Origin: Sphingopyxis sp.
GTDB taxonomy: Bacteria > Pseudomonadota > Alphaproteobacteria > Sphingomonadales > Sphingomonadaceae
Length of the DNA stretch: 64,000 bases
Direction of reading: 5' to 3'
NCBI GenBank assembly: GCA_002733865.1
Contig: NVXM01000032.1
Location: 1-64,000, forward strand
Of this stretch, positions 34,866-42,985 are shown one piece after another (position 1 is the first letter of the stretch; every line of letters begins with the position of its first letter). A model generated the notes under the pieces. It did no database searches and had not been told where the DNA came from. It saw only the letters and a list, made by a program, of their open reading frames with translations. The translations under genes and the position numbers were made by a program.

Positions 34866-35861
34866 ATGAAAGTTACCCAAATGGCTGAAATTCAGATCCG
34901 GTTGAATGGCGATGATCATCGATTAGCAGCAGGGGGATCGATTGCCGATCTGGTGCGGTCGCTTGATCTTGATCCTGCCAAGGTGGCGGTGGAACGCAAT
35001 CGCGAGATTGTGACCCGGTCGACGCTGGACGATGTCATGGTCGAGCAAGGCGATGAACTGGAAATCGTGCATTTCGTCGGCGGCGGTTCTGGTGATGACA
35101 GCTGGTCGGTGGCCGGACGGACATTCCAGTCGCGACTGATTGTCGGTACCGGCAAATATAAGGATTTCGCCGAAAACGCAGCGGCGGTCGAAGCCTCCGG
35201 TGCGGAGATTGTCACCGTGGCCGTGCGGCGCGTCAATGTCACAGACCGCAACCAGCCGGTGCTGATGGACTTTATCGATCCGAAGAAAGTCACCTATCTG
35301 CCGAACACCGCGGGCTGCTTCAATGCCGAGGATGCGATCCGCACCCTGCGCCTGGCCCGCGAGGCCGGGGGATGGGATCTGGTCAAGCTGGAAGTGCTCG
35401 GCGAGGCGAAGACGCTCTATCCGAATATGCGCGAAACGCTCGAGGCGACCGAAGTGCTGGCCAAGGAAGGCTTCAAGCCGATGGTCTATTGCGTCGACGA
35501 TCCAATCGCAGCGAAGCAGCTGGAAGACGCGGGCGCCGTTGCGATCATGCCGCTGGGCGCGCCGATCGGGTCGGGGCTGGGTATCCAGAACCGGGTAACG
35601 ATCCGGCTGATCGTGGAAGGGGCGAACGTACCGGTTCTGGTCGATGCCGGGGTCGGGACCGCCAGCGATGCGGCAGTCGCGATGGAGCTGGGCTGCGACG
35701 GGGTGCTGATGAACACCGCGATTGCCGAAGCCAAGGAACCGGTGCGGATGGCGCGGGCGATGAAGCTGGCAGTGCAGGCCGGACGGGAAGCCTATCTGTC
35801 CGGCCGCATGGGTCGCCGGATGTACGCAGACCCGTCGAGCCCCCTGTCTGGTCTGATTTAG
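34866..35861 (+). CDS. thiG: ThiS-ThiG fusion: sulfur carrier/thiazole synthase
   Basis: This single frame has 331 residues. Residues 6-75 are a ThiS-like ubiquitin fold (IQIRLNGDDHRLAAGGSIAD) ending in EIVHFVGGGSGDD, the Gly-Gly tail of ThiS, directly followed by ThiG from WSVAGRTFQSRLIVGTGKYK. The ThiG Schiff-base lysine lies in DLVKLEVLGEAKTLYP, and the glycine-rich phosphate site in GAPIGSGLGI. ThiG makes the thiazole of thiamine using sulfur from ThiS thiocarboxylate. Such fusions are known in alphaproteobacteria, but a fused ThiS has no free C-terminal glycine unless it is cut. ATG 34866; frame upstream of it is noise. Confidence 0.92.
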   Translation: MKVTQMAEIQIRLNGDDHRLAAGGSIADLVRSLDLDPAKVAVERNREIVTRSTLDDVMVEQGDELEIVHFVGGGSGDDSWSVAGRTFQSRLIVGTGKYKDFAENAAAVEASGAEIVTVAVRRVNVTDRNQPVLMDFIDPKKVTYLPNTAGCFNAEDAIRTLRLAREAGGWDLVKLEVLGEAKTLYPNMRETLEATEVLAKEGFKPMVYCVDDPIAAKQLEDAGAVAIMPLGAPIGSGLGIQNRVTIRLIVEGANVPVLVDAGVGTASDAAVAMELGCDGVLMNTAIAEAKEPVRMARAMKLAVQAGREAYLSGRMGRRMYADPSSPLSGLI

Positions 35862-36182
35862 TGTATTAATACAGCATGATTCGGTGTCATCTGTAACTAT
35901 CTGAATCGTAACAAAAGTTACATGATGATATATTGGTCGACCAGCGATTGTCGTTTGTCGAAGCCGTGTGCTGTCTGCCGATCATACTAGCGGTTTATCG
36001 AAGTTCAAATGCTCGTCCGGCGCTATTCGCCTACCTAGGATAGCGAGGCGGGAGCATAACCCTAGTCTCTCCAGAAAGCTCTTCCCCGGCCCGATGGATA
36101 TCTTGCTCCCGACCTCGTCCCAAGCGGGCAGCGCCGGCCCCCATTTTCCGGCACCGCCCCGAAATTTTTGAGGAGTAAGAAC
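35862..36182. promoter_or_regulatory. Leader of the UrcA gene with GTAAC-AAAA-GTTAC palindrome
   Basis: No gene is visible in this 321-bp stretch. GTAACAAAAGTTAC at 35908-35921 is a 5-bp inverted repeat around AAAA, and a further GTAAC lies at 35893. It could be an operator or promoter element for the downstream UrcA gene. Confidence 0.3.
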
Positions 36183-36536
36183 ATGTCGAACACTATCTTT
36201 ACCAAAACCCTTAGTGCAGCAGCTGCGATCGCTATGACCGCGACCGGATTTTCGGCGACTGCCCATGCCCAGGACCGGACCATTCGTACGGCCGCAGTTG
36301 AATATGCTGATCTGGATCTGACCAGTGAGGACGGCCAATCGACGCTGCAAGGTCGCCTGAAAGGGGCGGTTCGCAAAGTTTGCGGCAGTTTTGACGCGAA
36401 AAACCTCGTCGATACGCAAGATCACCGCGTCTGCATGAACGAGGCCCAGGCCTCAGCACAGCGCGCCAGCGTGACGATCATGGCTGCGGTTAAATCCGGC
36501 AAACCGCTGGCAACCGCAATGGTGATCAGCAACTAA
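36183..36536 (+). CDS. UrcA-family exported protein
   Basis: This 117-residue protein has a signal peptide (LSAAAAIAMTATGFSATAHA-Q) and the UrcA-family layout: a short conserved N-terminal strand region (VEYADLDLTSEDGQSTLQGR) and two cysteines (VRKVCGSF and HRVCMNEA) likely forming a disulfide. The family is frequent in sphingomonads and has no known biochemical function. TTGAGGAGTAAG gives a strong ribosome site. An intrinsic terminator follows at 36606. Confidence 0.85.
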   Translation: MSNTIFTKTLSAAAAIAMTATGFSATAHAQDRTIRTAAVEYADLDLTSEDGQSTLQGRLKGAVRKVCGSFDAKNLVDTQDHRVCMNEAQASAQRASVTIMAAVKSGKPLATAMVISN

Positions 36537-36605
36537 GCCAAGGCTGCAAGAGCCGCAGATCCCCAACAAGCGGCCAGAAATTGGCTAGTAAAAACCTTCG
36601 AAATC

Positions 36606-36636
36606 CCCCGGTGTCCCTTACACCGGGGTTTCTTTC
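36606..36636 (+). terminator. Intrinsic terminator after UrcA gene
   Basis: CCCCGGTGT (36606-36614) pairs with ACACCGGGG (36620-36628) around CCCTT, followed by TTTCTTTC. Confidence 0.85.
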
Positions 36637-36905
36637 TGGGTGGTCAACACACTAAATTGAAAAATTAAACACTGTAATTTTACATTACTTTTGCAGTATT
36701 TCATTTATACATATAATTAGTGGAATATAGTAAAAAATCTCTGAAATTATATTTTTTAAGCAAGTATTTCACCTATATTAACCATATATTCTAAAACTGC
36801 ATTAACGTTTCCCGGAGCATATGTAAATTATTGTAAAGCAGAGTGGCTCGCAGCCTGTTTCGACTGCGACCGATCTGCGGAGAAGCGTGAGTTCTGGGAG
36901 AATTT
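36637..36905. promoter_or_regulatory. Very AT-rich promoter/leader region of sciP
   Basis: Bases 36661-36780 are only about 19% G+C by direct count, against well over 50% in the genes around. No gene is seen. The region holds several TTAA tetramers, including TTAACC at 36778 and TTAACG at 36802, but no TTAA-N7-TTAA. Such AT-richness suits a promoter or a nucleoid-protein site ahead of sciP. Confidence 0.5.
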
Positions 36906-37256
36906 ATGGAAGTCGGTCGGCAAAGAAAACCGGAGACAGTGATCGGCCCTTTCGGAGAGGCGATCAGTCTCGACGATCTGCCGAAAAACGCCATGACCAG
37001 ATGGGTGATCAGACGGAAAGCCGAGGTGGTTGCCGCAGTCAACGGTGGTTTGCTGAGCCTTGAGGAGGCCTGCGATCGCTATAATCTTTCCCTTGAAGAA
37101 TTTCTCTCCTGGCAGGAGTTGATCTATGAGTCCGGCCTTCCGGGGTTGCGAGTCAGCCAGCTGTCGAAACATCGTTCAGAAACGCGGGCCAAGCAGGAAC
37201 AGCCCGATGAAACAGGGTCGCGCCAACCGAAAGATCCGTTTCCGGATCTTCACTAG
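36906..37256 (+). CDS. sciP: SciP-like CtrA inhibitor (DUF1153)
   Basis: This 116-residue protein carries the DUF1153 core VIGPFGEAISLDDLPKNAMT, RWVIRRKAEVVAAVNGGLLS and LEEACDRYNLSLEEFLSWQE, matching Caulobacter SciP, a helix-turn-helix protein that binds the cell-cycle regulator CtrA and blocks its transcription activity. The C-terminal tail (from about residue 85) is polar and likely disordered. GGGAGAATTT precedes ATG 36906. The next gene, 16 nt on, is an EAL-domain protein, so the two are probably co-transcribed. Confidence 0.9.
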   Translation: MEVGRQRKPETVIGPFGEAISLDDLPKNAMTRWVIRRKAEVVAAVNGGLLSLEEACDRYNLSLEEFLSWQELIYESGLPGLRVSQLSKHRSETRAKQEQPDETGSRQPKDPFPDLH

Positions 37257-37271
37257 TCGAAAGCGCAAGCC

Positions 37272-38423
37272 ATGAGAAATAAGCGGGTCCTCGTCATTGA
37301 CGAAGAGAGCGCGTTTACCCGCTTTTTGCAGGACGACCTCGAGCAGCGTGAGATAGCTGTAGCGTGTATATATTCCCCGGGAGATGAGAGCGGTGCCACC
37401 GCCTTTGCCCCAAATGTCATTGTCGCTGACAAGAAGATGCTGTCGCAGAGCAACGCCAGACTGTTGCACCGATTTGACTGTGTTGAGCACAAATTGCCGC
37501 TTGTTCTGATGAGTGGCCCGGACGGCAAGTCGAGCCACGGCACTGCCGCATCCCTCCGCGACGCCGACTCGCAAATTGTCGCCACGATCCCAAAGCCGTT
37601 CGAGCCCAATATGCTGGCCGAGATAATCGACCAATATGGGGAAGAAAGCCAGCAGGAAAATCTGGACGCGGACTATATCAGCGCCTTGGTCGCCAGCGAC
37701 CGGTTGCTCGACAATCTCGTCGTCGAATTTCAGTCGAAGCATGCGCTGCAGAATGGTGCTGTTGTGGGTTATGAAGCCTTGTCCCGACTGAAAACCAGGC
37801 GCGCGATCAGTCCGGCGACGATCTTTTCGGCAGCGACAGAAATGTCTCTAGAAATAGAGGCGACCCTCAACGTGATCGACCAGACGATGAAGCTCGCTGC
37901 CGCGCTCCGCAAGTCCCGGAAAAGCGTCCCGGTCTCGTTCAACTGCAGCGCGATCTTGCTGACGCAAAGCGATTTTGTCGAACGGCTTTTTGGCCGTCTG
38001 GAACAGGACCGAAATTTGCGGGGGTCGGTGATCATGGAGATCACCGAGGAAAACCGGGTCGCCAATATCAAGGTGGTCGCCGAAATCTGCCAGATGCTCG
38101 GTCGCCACGGGTTGAAGGTGTCGATCGACGATTATGGCACCGGCCACAGCAATCTCGACCGGATCGCAGAAATTCCCTTTGCCGAGTTGAAACTGGACAA
38201 GGAAATTTTCTGGGCCTTTTGCAACGACCGTGTACCGATGACCGTGTTGGGTTCGATCATTGATTTCTGTCACATGCGCGGCGCAAAAACAGTGGTTGAA
38301 GGAATCGAGACCGCCTTCCATCTGGAAAAAGCGCAGCTGCTTGGCGCCGACCAGGGCCAGGGCTTTTATTGGGGCCGTGCCGTGCCGCCGCAATATCTGG
38401 TCAAGCACTGGACCGGCCTGTGA
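37272..38423 (+). CDS. Response-regulator-like protein with EAL domain (c-di-GMP phosphodiesterase)
   Basis: This 383-residue protein has an N-terminal receiver-like domain (about 1-125; VLVIDEES, candidate Asp53 in VIVADKKM, Lys in IPKPFEP) and a C-terminal EAL domain. EAL signatures present include VVGYEALSRL, FNCSAILL, IMEITEEN, DDYGTGHSNLDRI, ELKLDKEIFW, VVEGIET and GADQGQGFYWG; most metal and catalytic residues of active phosphodiesterases appear retained. It would hydrolyse cyclic di-GMP. Placement just after sciP suggests a link between cell-cycle control and c-di-GMP (inference). No GGDEF domain is present. Confidence 0.88.
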   Translation: MRNKRVLVIDEESAFTRFLQDDLEQREIAVACIYSPGDESGATAFAPNVIVADKKMLSQSNARLLHRFDCVEHKLPLVLMSGPDGKSSHGTAASLRDADSQIVATIPKPFEPNMLAEIIDQYGEESQQENLDADYISALVASDRLLDNLVVEFQSKHALQNGAVVGYEALSRLKTRRAISPATIFSAATEMSLEIEATLNVIDQTMKLAAALRKSRKSVPVSFNCSAILLTQSDFVERLFGRLEQDRNLRGSVIMEITEENRVANIKVVAEICQMLGRHGLKVSIDDYGTGHSNLDRIAEIPFAELKLDKEIFWAFCNDRVPMTVLGSIIDFCHMRGAKTVVEGIETAFHLEKAQLLGADQGQGFYWGRAVPPQYLVKHWTGL

Positions 38424-38642
38424 TCGGTTACGGTGGTGAGCGCAGCAAGCGCTGATTCGGGATCGCATTGATCTGGCTTTCCGCTCGGGAGCGGCGAAAC
38501 CTGCTGGCCCGGATCACAGACGGGTGATGGCGGAGGGCAATCTTGCGCTTTATTTTGCTGCGCTGCTGAATCTTTACAGAGTCGCATATCCGAAGAATTT
38601 GCCCTATGCTGCGCAGCATTGGAGAGGTTTGAGGAAATTGCG

Positions 38643-40184
38643 ATGAAACAGTTGAGCGCACTAGATGCGATGTTTGCCTATACCGAAACGGCGAACACGC
38701 CGATGCATATCGGGCAATTGCTGATTTATGACCCCTCGACCGCACCGGATGGCAAGGTCGGTTTCAAGGACATATTGCGCTATATCGAAGGCCGTCTCGA
38801 CGGCGCGCGGATTTTCCGGCAGAAACTGGTGCGGGTACCGCTCGATCTCGATCACCCCTATTGGGTTGACGACGCCAATTTCGACCTTGAATTTCACGTC
38901 CGGCATATCGCCTTGCCGAAGCCGGGTGACTGGCGACAATTATGTATCCAGGCGGCCCGGATCTATGCCCGGCCGATGGACATGAACAAACCGCTCTGGG
39001 AATATACGGTGATCGAAGGCCTCGACAATGTCGAGGGCGTGCCAAAAGGCAGTTTTGCGGTGCTGCACAAGATGCATCACGCAGCGATTGATGGCCAGTC
39101 CGGTCTGCAGATGACCCTCGCTCTGCACGATCTCGACGCGGACATGAAACCGCGCAAATTTGACACGCAGTTCGAACCGGAAGCGGACCCCAACCCGTTG
39201 GGCTTGCTCGCCAGGGCCCAGTTCAACAATATCGCCAATCCGATGCGCGGCCTGCAGAATCTGCAGAAACTGCTTCCGATGCCGAAGCGGCTGTTCGACG
39301 TGCAGCGCGAATTCCGTCAGCGCGATGATGCCAAGGGCGCGATCCCGAAGACCCGCTTCAACAAGAAGCTGAGTCCGCACCGCGTCTTTGACGGGCGCGA
39401 ATTTGCCCTGACCGACATCAAGAAAATCCGGGAAGGCTTTCCCGGTGCAACCGTCAACGACGTGATGATCGCGGTGGTCAGCGGATCGATGCGCGCCTAT
39501 CTGAAAGCCAAGGACGACCTGCCGGAAAAGACGATGAAAATCGGCGCGCCGGTTTCGGTCCGGTCCGATGATGACAAGGATAGTGCCGGCAATCAGGTGA
39601 CGATGATGCAGGTCGGCGTCGGCACGCATCTCGCCGATGCTGGTGAACGGCTGCAATTCATCATGGCGGAGACCCAGAGGTCCAAGGCGATGACCCAGGC
39701 GCTGGGGGCGAAGACGCTGATGGAATTGTCGGGCGCGATGCCTGCCGGCTTGACGGCAGCCGGAACCAAGATGATGGTGCGCGCCGGACTGGTCGAACGG
39801 CTCAATCCGGCGGTGAACACGGTCGTCACCAATGTTCCGGGCCCGATGGTCGAGATGTATTTTGCCGGCGCGAAGCTGGTCAAAAGTTTCGGCATGGGGA
39901 TTCTGGCCGAGGGCCAGGGATTGTTCCATGTGGTGACCAGCTATAACGGCAACGTCATCCTGACCTTTCTGGCGGACCGCAATATCATGCCCGATCCGGA
40001 ATTTTACGCGGACTGCATTGCGCAAAGTTTCGACGACCTGATGAAAGCGGCCGACGAGCGAAAGGCAGCGGCAGCGAAGGCCGCCAGGGTGAAGAAGGCC
40101 AAGCAGCCGAAAAAGCCGAAGAAAAGGGTTTCGGCTTCTGCCGCTACGGCAGGCAGGTCCAAGGTAAAAACAGCCGCAAAATAG
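38643..40184 (+). CDS. Wax ester synthase/diacylglycerol acyltransferase (WS/DGAT)
   Basis: This protein of about 513 residues has the WS/DGAT condensation-domain fold. The catalytic motif is HKMHHAAIDGQS (HHxxxDG), preceded by MDMNKPLWEYTVIEGL; C-terminal motifs include TVVTNVPGPM. It esterifies acyl-CoA to a fatty alcohol or diacylglycerol for storage lipid. Unusually, it ends in a Lys/Ala-rich tail of about 45 residues (from RKAAAAKAARVKKAKQPKKP on), not part of the enzyme fold. ATG 38643 has GAGGA upstream. Confidence 0.9.
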   Translation: MKQLSALDAMFAYTETANTPMHIGQLLIYDPSTAPDGKVGFKDILRYIEGRLDGARIFRQKLVRVPLDLDHPYWVDDANFDLEFHVRHIALPKPGDWRQLCIQAARIYARPMDMNKPLWEYTVIEGLDNVEGVPKGSFAVLHKMHHAAIDGQSGLQMTLALHDLDADMKPRKFDTQFEPEADPNPLGLLARAQFNNIANPMRGLQNLQKLLPMPKRLFDVQREFRQRDDAKGAIPKTRFNKKLSPHRVFDGREFALTDIKKIREGFPGATVNDVMIAVVSGSMRAYLKAKDDLPEKTMKIGAPVSVRSDDDKDSAGNQVTMMQVGVGTHLADAGERLQFIMAETQRSKAMTQALGAKTLMELSGAMPAGLTAAGTKMMVRAGLVERLNPAVNTVVTNVPGPMVEMYFAGAKLVKSFGMGILAEGQGLFHVVTSYNGNVILTFLADRNIMPDPEFYADCIAQSFDDLMKAADERKAAAAKAARVKKAKQPKKPKKRVSASAATAGRSKVKTAAK

Positions 40185-40230
40185 CGGCCTTGCCGCTTGA
40201 CTCACCGGGTCTGATTGCGCATCGGTTCCG

Positions 40231-40246
40231 TTAATCATTCAATTAA
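40231..40246. promoter_or_regulatory. Shared 16-bp operator, copy 1 (upstream of MFE2-like SDR)
   Basis: TTAATCATTCAATTAA, an imperfect palindrome 14 bp before ATG 40261. Near-identical sequences lie at 46143, 53020 and 60193. Confidence 0.5.
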
Positions 40247-40260
40247 AGAGGGACTCCATT

Positions 40261-41175
40261 ATGAGCACAGTAGAATTTAACGACCGCGTCGCCATTGTCA
40301 CCGGCGCCGGCGCTGGTCTCGGCCGCGAACATGCCAAGGAACTGGCCCGCCGCGGCGTGAAGGTTGTGGTCAACGACTTTGGCGGCGCACGCGATGGCAC
40401 CGGTGGTTCCGCCACCGTGGCCGAGCAGGTTGTCGCCGAAATCGAAGCCGAAGGCGGTGAAGCCATGGCAGCGGGCTGCAGCGTGACCGACATGCCAGCG
40501 GTTGAAAAAATGGTTGCTGACGCGATCGCCAAATGGGGTCATGTCGACATTCTCGTCAACAATGCCGGGGTGCTGCGCGACAAGAGCTTCCACAAGATGA
40601 CGATGGAAGATTTCCAGTTCGTCATGGACGTTCACCTGACCGGCAGCGCCAATTGCACCAAGGCGGTCTGGGACCATATGCGCGAGCGCCAATATGGCCG
40701 GATCGTGATGACCACCTCGTCGACCGGCCTCTATGGCAATTTTGGCCAGGTCAACTATGGCGCAGCGAAATTGGCCGTGGTCGGCATGATGAACAGCCTG
40801 CACCAGGAAGGCGCTGGCAAGGGCATCCACACCAATTGCATCTCCCCCGTTGCAGCGACTCGCATGACCGAAGACATCATGCCGGAACAAGCCCTGAAAT
40901 TGCTGGTACCCGAAGCGGTAACCCCGGCCGTGGTCTATCTGTGCAGCGATGGCGCGCCATCGAAGACGATCCTGACTGCAGGCGCGGGCGGCTATGCTGC
41001 GGCGAAAATCTTTGAAACCGAAGGCGTCTGGTTGCCGGAAGACAAGCGCTCTGCCGAAGCGATCGCTGACAATATCGACAAGATTCTCGATGAAACCGGC
41101 ATGCAGGAATATGCCAATGGCGGCGGCCAGGGCGGCAAATTCTTCCGCCGCATGCAGGAAGAATCGAAGGGTTAG
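40261..41175 (+). CDS. SDR dehydrogenase, MFE2-type (3-hydroxyacyl-CoA dehydrogenase-like)
   Basis: This 304-residue short-chain dehydrogenase resembles the dehydrogenase domain of the multifunctional enzyme type 2. NAD-binding VTGAGAGLGREHAKELARRG, VNNAGVLRDKSFHKMTMEDF and the catalytic YGAAKLAVVGMMNSL are present, as is the family-specific RDGTGGS insertion. It would oxidise 3-hydroxyacyl-CoA in beta-oxidation. A MaoC-type hydratase follows in the same direction, so the pair resembles a split MFE2. The shared operator lies just upstream. Confidence 0.88.
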   Translation: MSTVEFNDRVAIVTGAGAGLGREHAKELARRGVKVVVNDFGGARDGTGGSATVAEQVVAEIEAEGGEAMAAGCSVTDMPAVEKMVADAIAKWGHVDILVNNAGVLRDKSFHKMTMEDFQFVMDVHLTGSANCTKAVWDHMRERQYGRIVMTTSSTGLYGNFGQVNYGAAKLAVVGMMNSLHQEGAGKGIHTNCISPVAATRMTEDIMPEQALKLLVPEAVTPAVVYLCSDGAPSKTILTAGAGGYAAAKIFETEGVWLPEDKRSAEAIADNIDKILDETGMQEYANGGGQGGKFFRRMQEESKG

Positions 41176-41198
41176 AACAAAACAGAGCTGTTGAATTT

Positions 41199-41270
41199 CC
41201 GTTAGTCCTGAGCCTGGCAAGGGGCGCTTCTCGACCCGAGGCGTGGTTCGACAAGCGCACCACTAACTGA
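41199..41270. repeat. Degenerate relative of dispersed repeat family A
   Basis: CCGTTAGTCCTGAGCCTGGC and GGTTCGACAAGCGCACCACT keep parts of the family A arms but have drifted. It sits between the SDR and MaoC genes. Confidence 0.5.
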
Positions 41271-41297
41271 AATACCCAAGCATTTAGGAGATAATAT

Positions 41298-41756
41298 ATG
41301 CCAACAATCAAACCAAGCGAACTGGAGTCCTGGAAGGGCAAGGAAGTGGGCGTTTCGGACTGGGTCGAAGTGGGCCAGGACCGGATCAACAAATTTGCCG
41401 ACTGCACCGAGGATCACCAGTTCATCCATATCGACGAGGAAAAAGCCAAGGCAACGCCTTTTGGTGGCACGATCGCCCATGGTCTGCTGACTCTCTCGCT
41501 GCTGCCGAAGCTTTCCTATGGCACGACGCTGGGTCTCGAAGGCACGGTGATGGGAATCAACTATGGCTTCGACAAGGTTCGCTTCCTCAATCCGGTGCGC
41601 GCCGGATCGAAGGTGCGCGGTCGCCATACATTGGTCGATGCGGTGGAAAAGCAGCCGGGCCGCTGGCTGCTGACCTATAATGTTGTGGTCGAGATCGACG
41701 GCATCGAAACCCCGGCCCTGATCGCCACTTCGCTGGTGATGATCGTCGTCGGATAG
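41298..41756 (+). CDS. MaoC-like (R)-enoyl-CoA hydratase
   Basis: This 152-residue single hot-dog protein has the R-specific hydratase motif FADCTEDHQFIHIDEEKAKA and TPFGGTIAHGLLTLSLL (Asp and His of the catalytic dyad). It would hydrate trans-2-enoyl-CoA to (R)-3-hydroxyacyl-CoA, the partner reaction for the preceding MFE2-like SDR. TTTAGGAGAT precedes ATG 41298, and an intrinsic terminator follows. Confidence 0.9.
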   Translation: MPTIKPSELESWKGKEVGVSDWVEVGQDRINKFADCTEDHQFIHIDEEKAKATPFGGTIAHGLLTLSLLPKLSYGTTLGLEGTVMGINYGFDKVRFLNPVRAGSKVRGRHTLVDAVEKQPGRWLLTYNVVVEIDGIETPALIATSLVMIVVG

Positions 41757-41780
41757 GCCAAGGATCATGTGTTGATCGAA

Positions 41781-41810
41781 GGGCTCCGGGTCGTTTCCGG
41801 AGCCCTTTTT
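41781..41810 (+). terminator. Intrinsic terminator after MaoC gene
   Basis: GGGCTCCGG and CCGGAGCCC pair around GTCGTTT, followed by TTTTT (41806-41810). Confidence 0.88.
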
Positions 41811-41952
41811 CGTGGTTCATCGGGCTTTGCGGATTCCACAATCGGTAGGCTGACCGCTGCCCATCATCGCGGGCATGCATTGATATGACAGTGTCCAGCG
41901 AGCGCGAGATATGCGACCCCGGACCGGATCTAGAGTCATGGGGAGAACCACT

Positions 41953-42963
41953 ATGCGCACCGTAAAAGCTTATGCCGCGCCAGAGGCCGGAAGCCAACTC
42001 GAACCGTTTGAATATGAACTGGGGCCGCTGGGCTCCAATGATATCGATATCCAGGTCGAACATTGCGGTGTCTGTCACACCGACCTCAGCCTGCGCGACA
42101 ATGTCTGGGGTGCAACCCAGTTTCCCTTTGTCGGCGGGCATGAAGCGACCGGCACCGTAATCGATGTCGGACCGGAAGTGACGCACGTCAAGGTCGGCGA
42201 CAAGGTCGGGCTGGGTGGCCATTCGCATTATTGCATGACCTGCCCCCAGTGTCTCGATGGCGACCATAATCTGTGCGAATCCGTTCAGTCGACGGTTTCG
42301 CCGGGCCGCAACGGCGCCTTTGCCGATATCGTGCGTGCATCCGGGGTGAGCGTGGTCAAGCTGCCGGACGGTATCGATGCGGCGGATGCCGGACCTCTGT
42401 TCTGTGCGGGTATCACGGTGTTCAATCCGTTTGTGAAATTCGGCATCAAGCCGACCGACCGGATCGCCGTACTCGGCATCGGCGGGCTGGGGCATCTGGC
42501 GCTACAATTCGGCAAGGCCTGGGGCTGCCACGTCACCGCCCTGACCTCGAGCAGTTCGAAAAAGGAAGAGGCCATGGCGCTGGGCGCCCATGAGGTGGTC
42601 AATTCCCGCGACCCGGAAGCTCTGGCGGCGGCCGCGGGCAGTTTCGATGTCATCCTAAGCACTGTCGATGTTGCACTCGACTGGAACCAGATCATCGCCA
42701 TGCTGAAACCAAAGGGCCGGCTGCACTTCCTGGGCGTGCAAGCGGTGCCGGCCGAGCTGCAGCTGATGCCGTTGATGTTCTCGCAACTCTCGCTGTCCTC
42801 GTCGCTGGTCGGCAGCCCGCACACCGTCGCCGACATGCTCGAGTTCTGCGCGCGTCATGACATCAAGGTGGTCACCGAACATTTCCCGTTCGACCAGATC
42901 AACGAGGCGCTGGAGCATCTGGAAAGCGGCAAGGCGCGCTACAGGATCGTGCTGGACAACTGA
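41953..42963 (+). CDS. Zinc-dependent alcohol dehydrogenase (CAD/YahK-like)
   Basis: This 336-residue medium-chain dehydrogenase has the catalytic zinc motif EHCGVCHTDLSLRDN and GGHEATGTV, the structural-zinc cysteines CMTCPQCLDGDHNLC, and the Rossmann motif VLGIGGLGHLALQFGKAWG. It would oxidise an alcohol (or reduce the aldehyde) with NAD(P). The closest subgroup is the cinnamyl/YahK-like set. ATG 41953 has GGGGAG upstream; the preceding frame is not coding. Confidence 0.9.
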   Translation: MRTVKAYAAPEAGSQLEPFEYELGPLGSNDIDIQVEHCGVCHTDLSLRDNVWGATQFPFVGGHEATGTVIDVGPEVTHVKVGDKVGLGGHSHYCMTCPQCLDGDHNLCESVQSTVSPGRNGAFADIVRASGVSVVKLPDGIDAADAGPLFCAGITVFNPFVKFGIKPTDRIAVLGIGGLGHLALQFGKAWGCHVTALTSSSSKKEEAMALGAHEVVNSRDPEALAAAAGSFDVILSTVDVALDWNQIIAMLKPKGRLHFLGVQAVPAELQLMPLMFSQLSLSSSLVGSPHTVADMLEFCARHDIKVVTEHFPFDQINEALEHLESGKARYRIVLDN

Positions 42964-42985
42964 CGCCTGCGGCCGGCCTGCTGCG

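Noticed and set aside
36778..36810. CtrA-binding sites upstream of sciP (TTAACC and TTAACG)
   Set aside because: The two half-sites are 24 bp apart and no TTAA-N7-TTAA is present; in such AT-rich DNA they are expected by chance.
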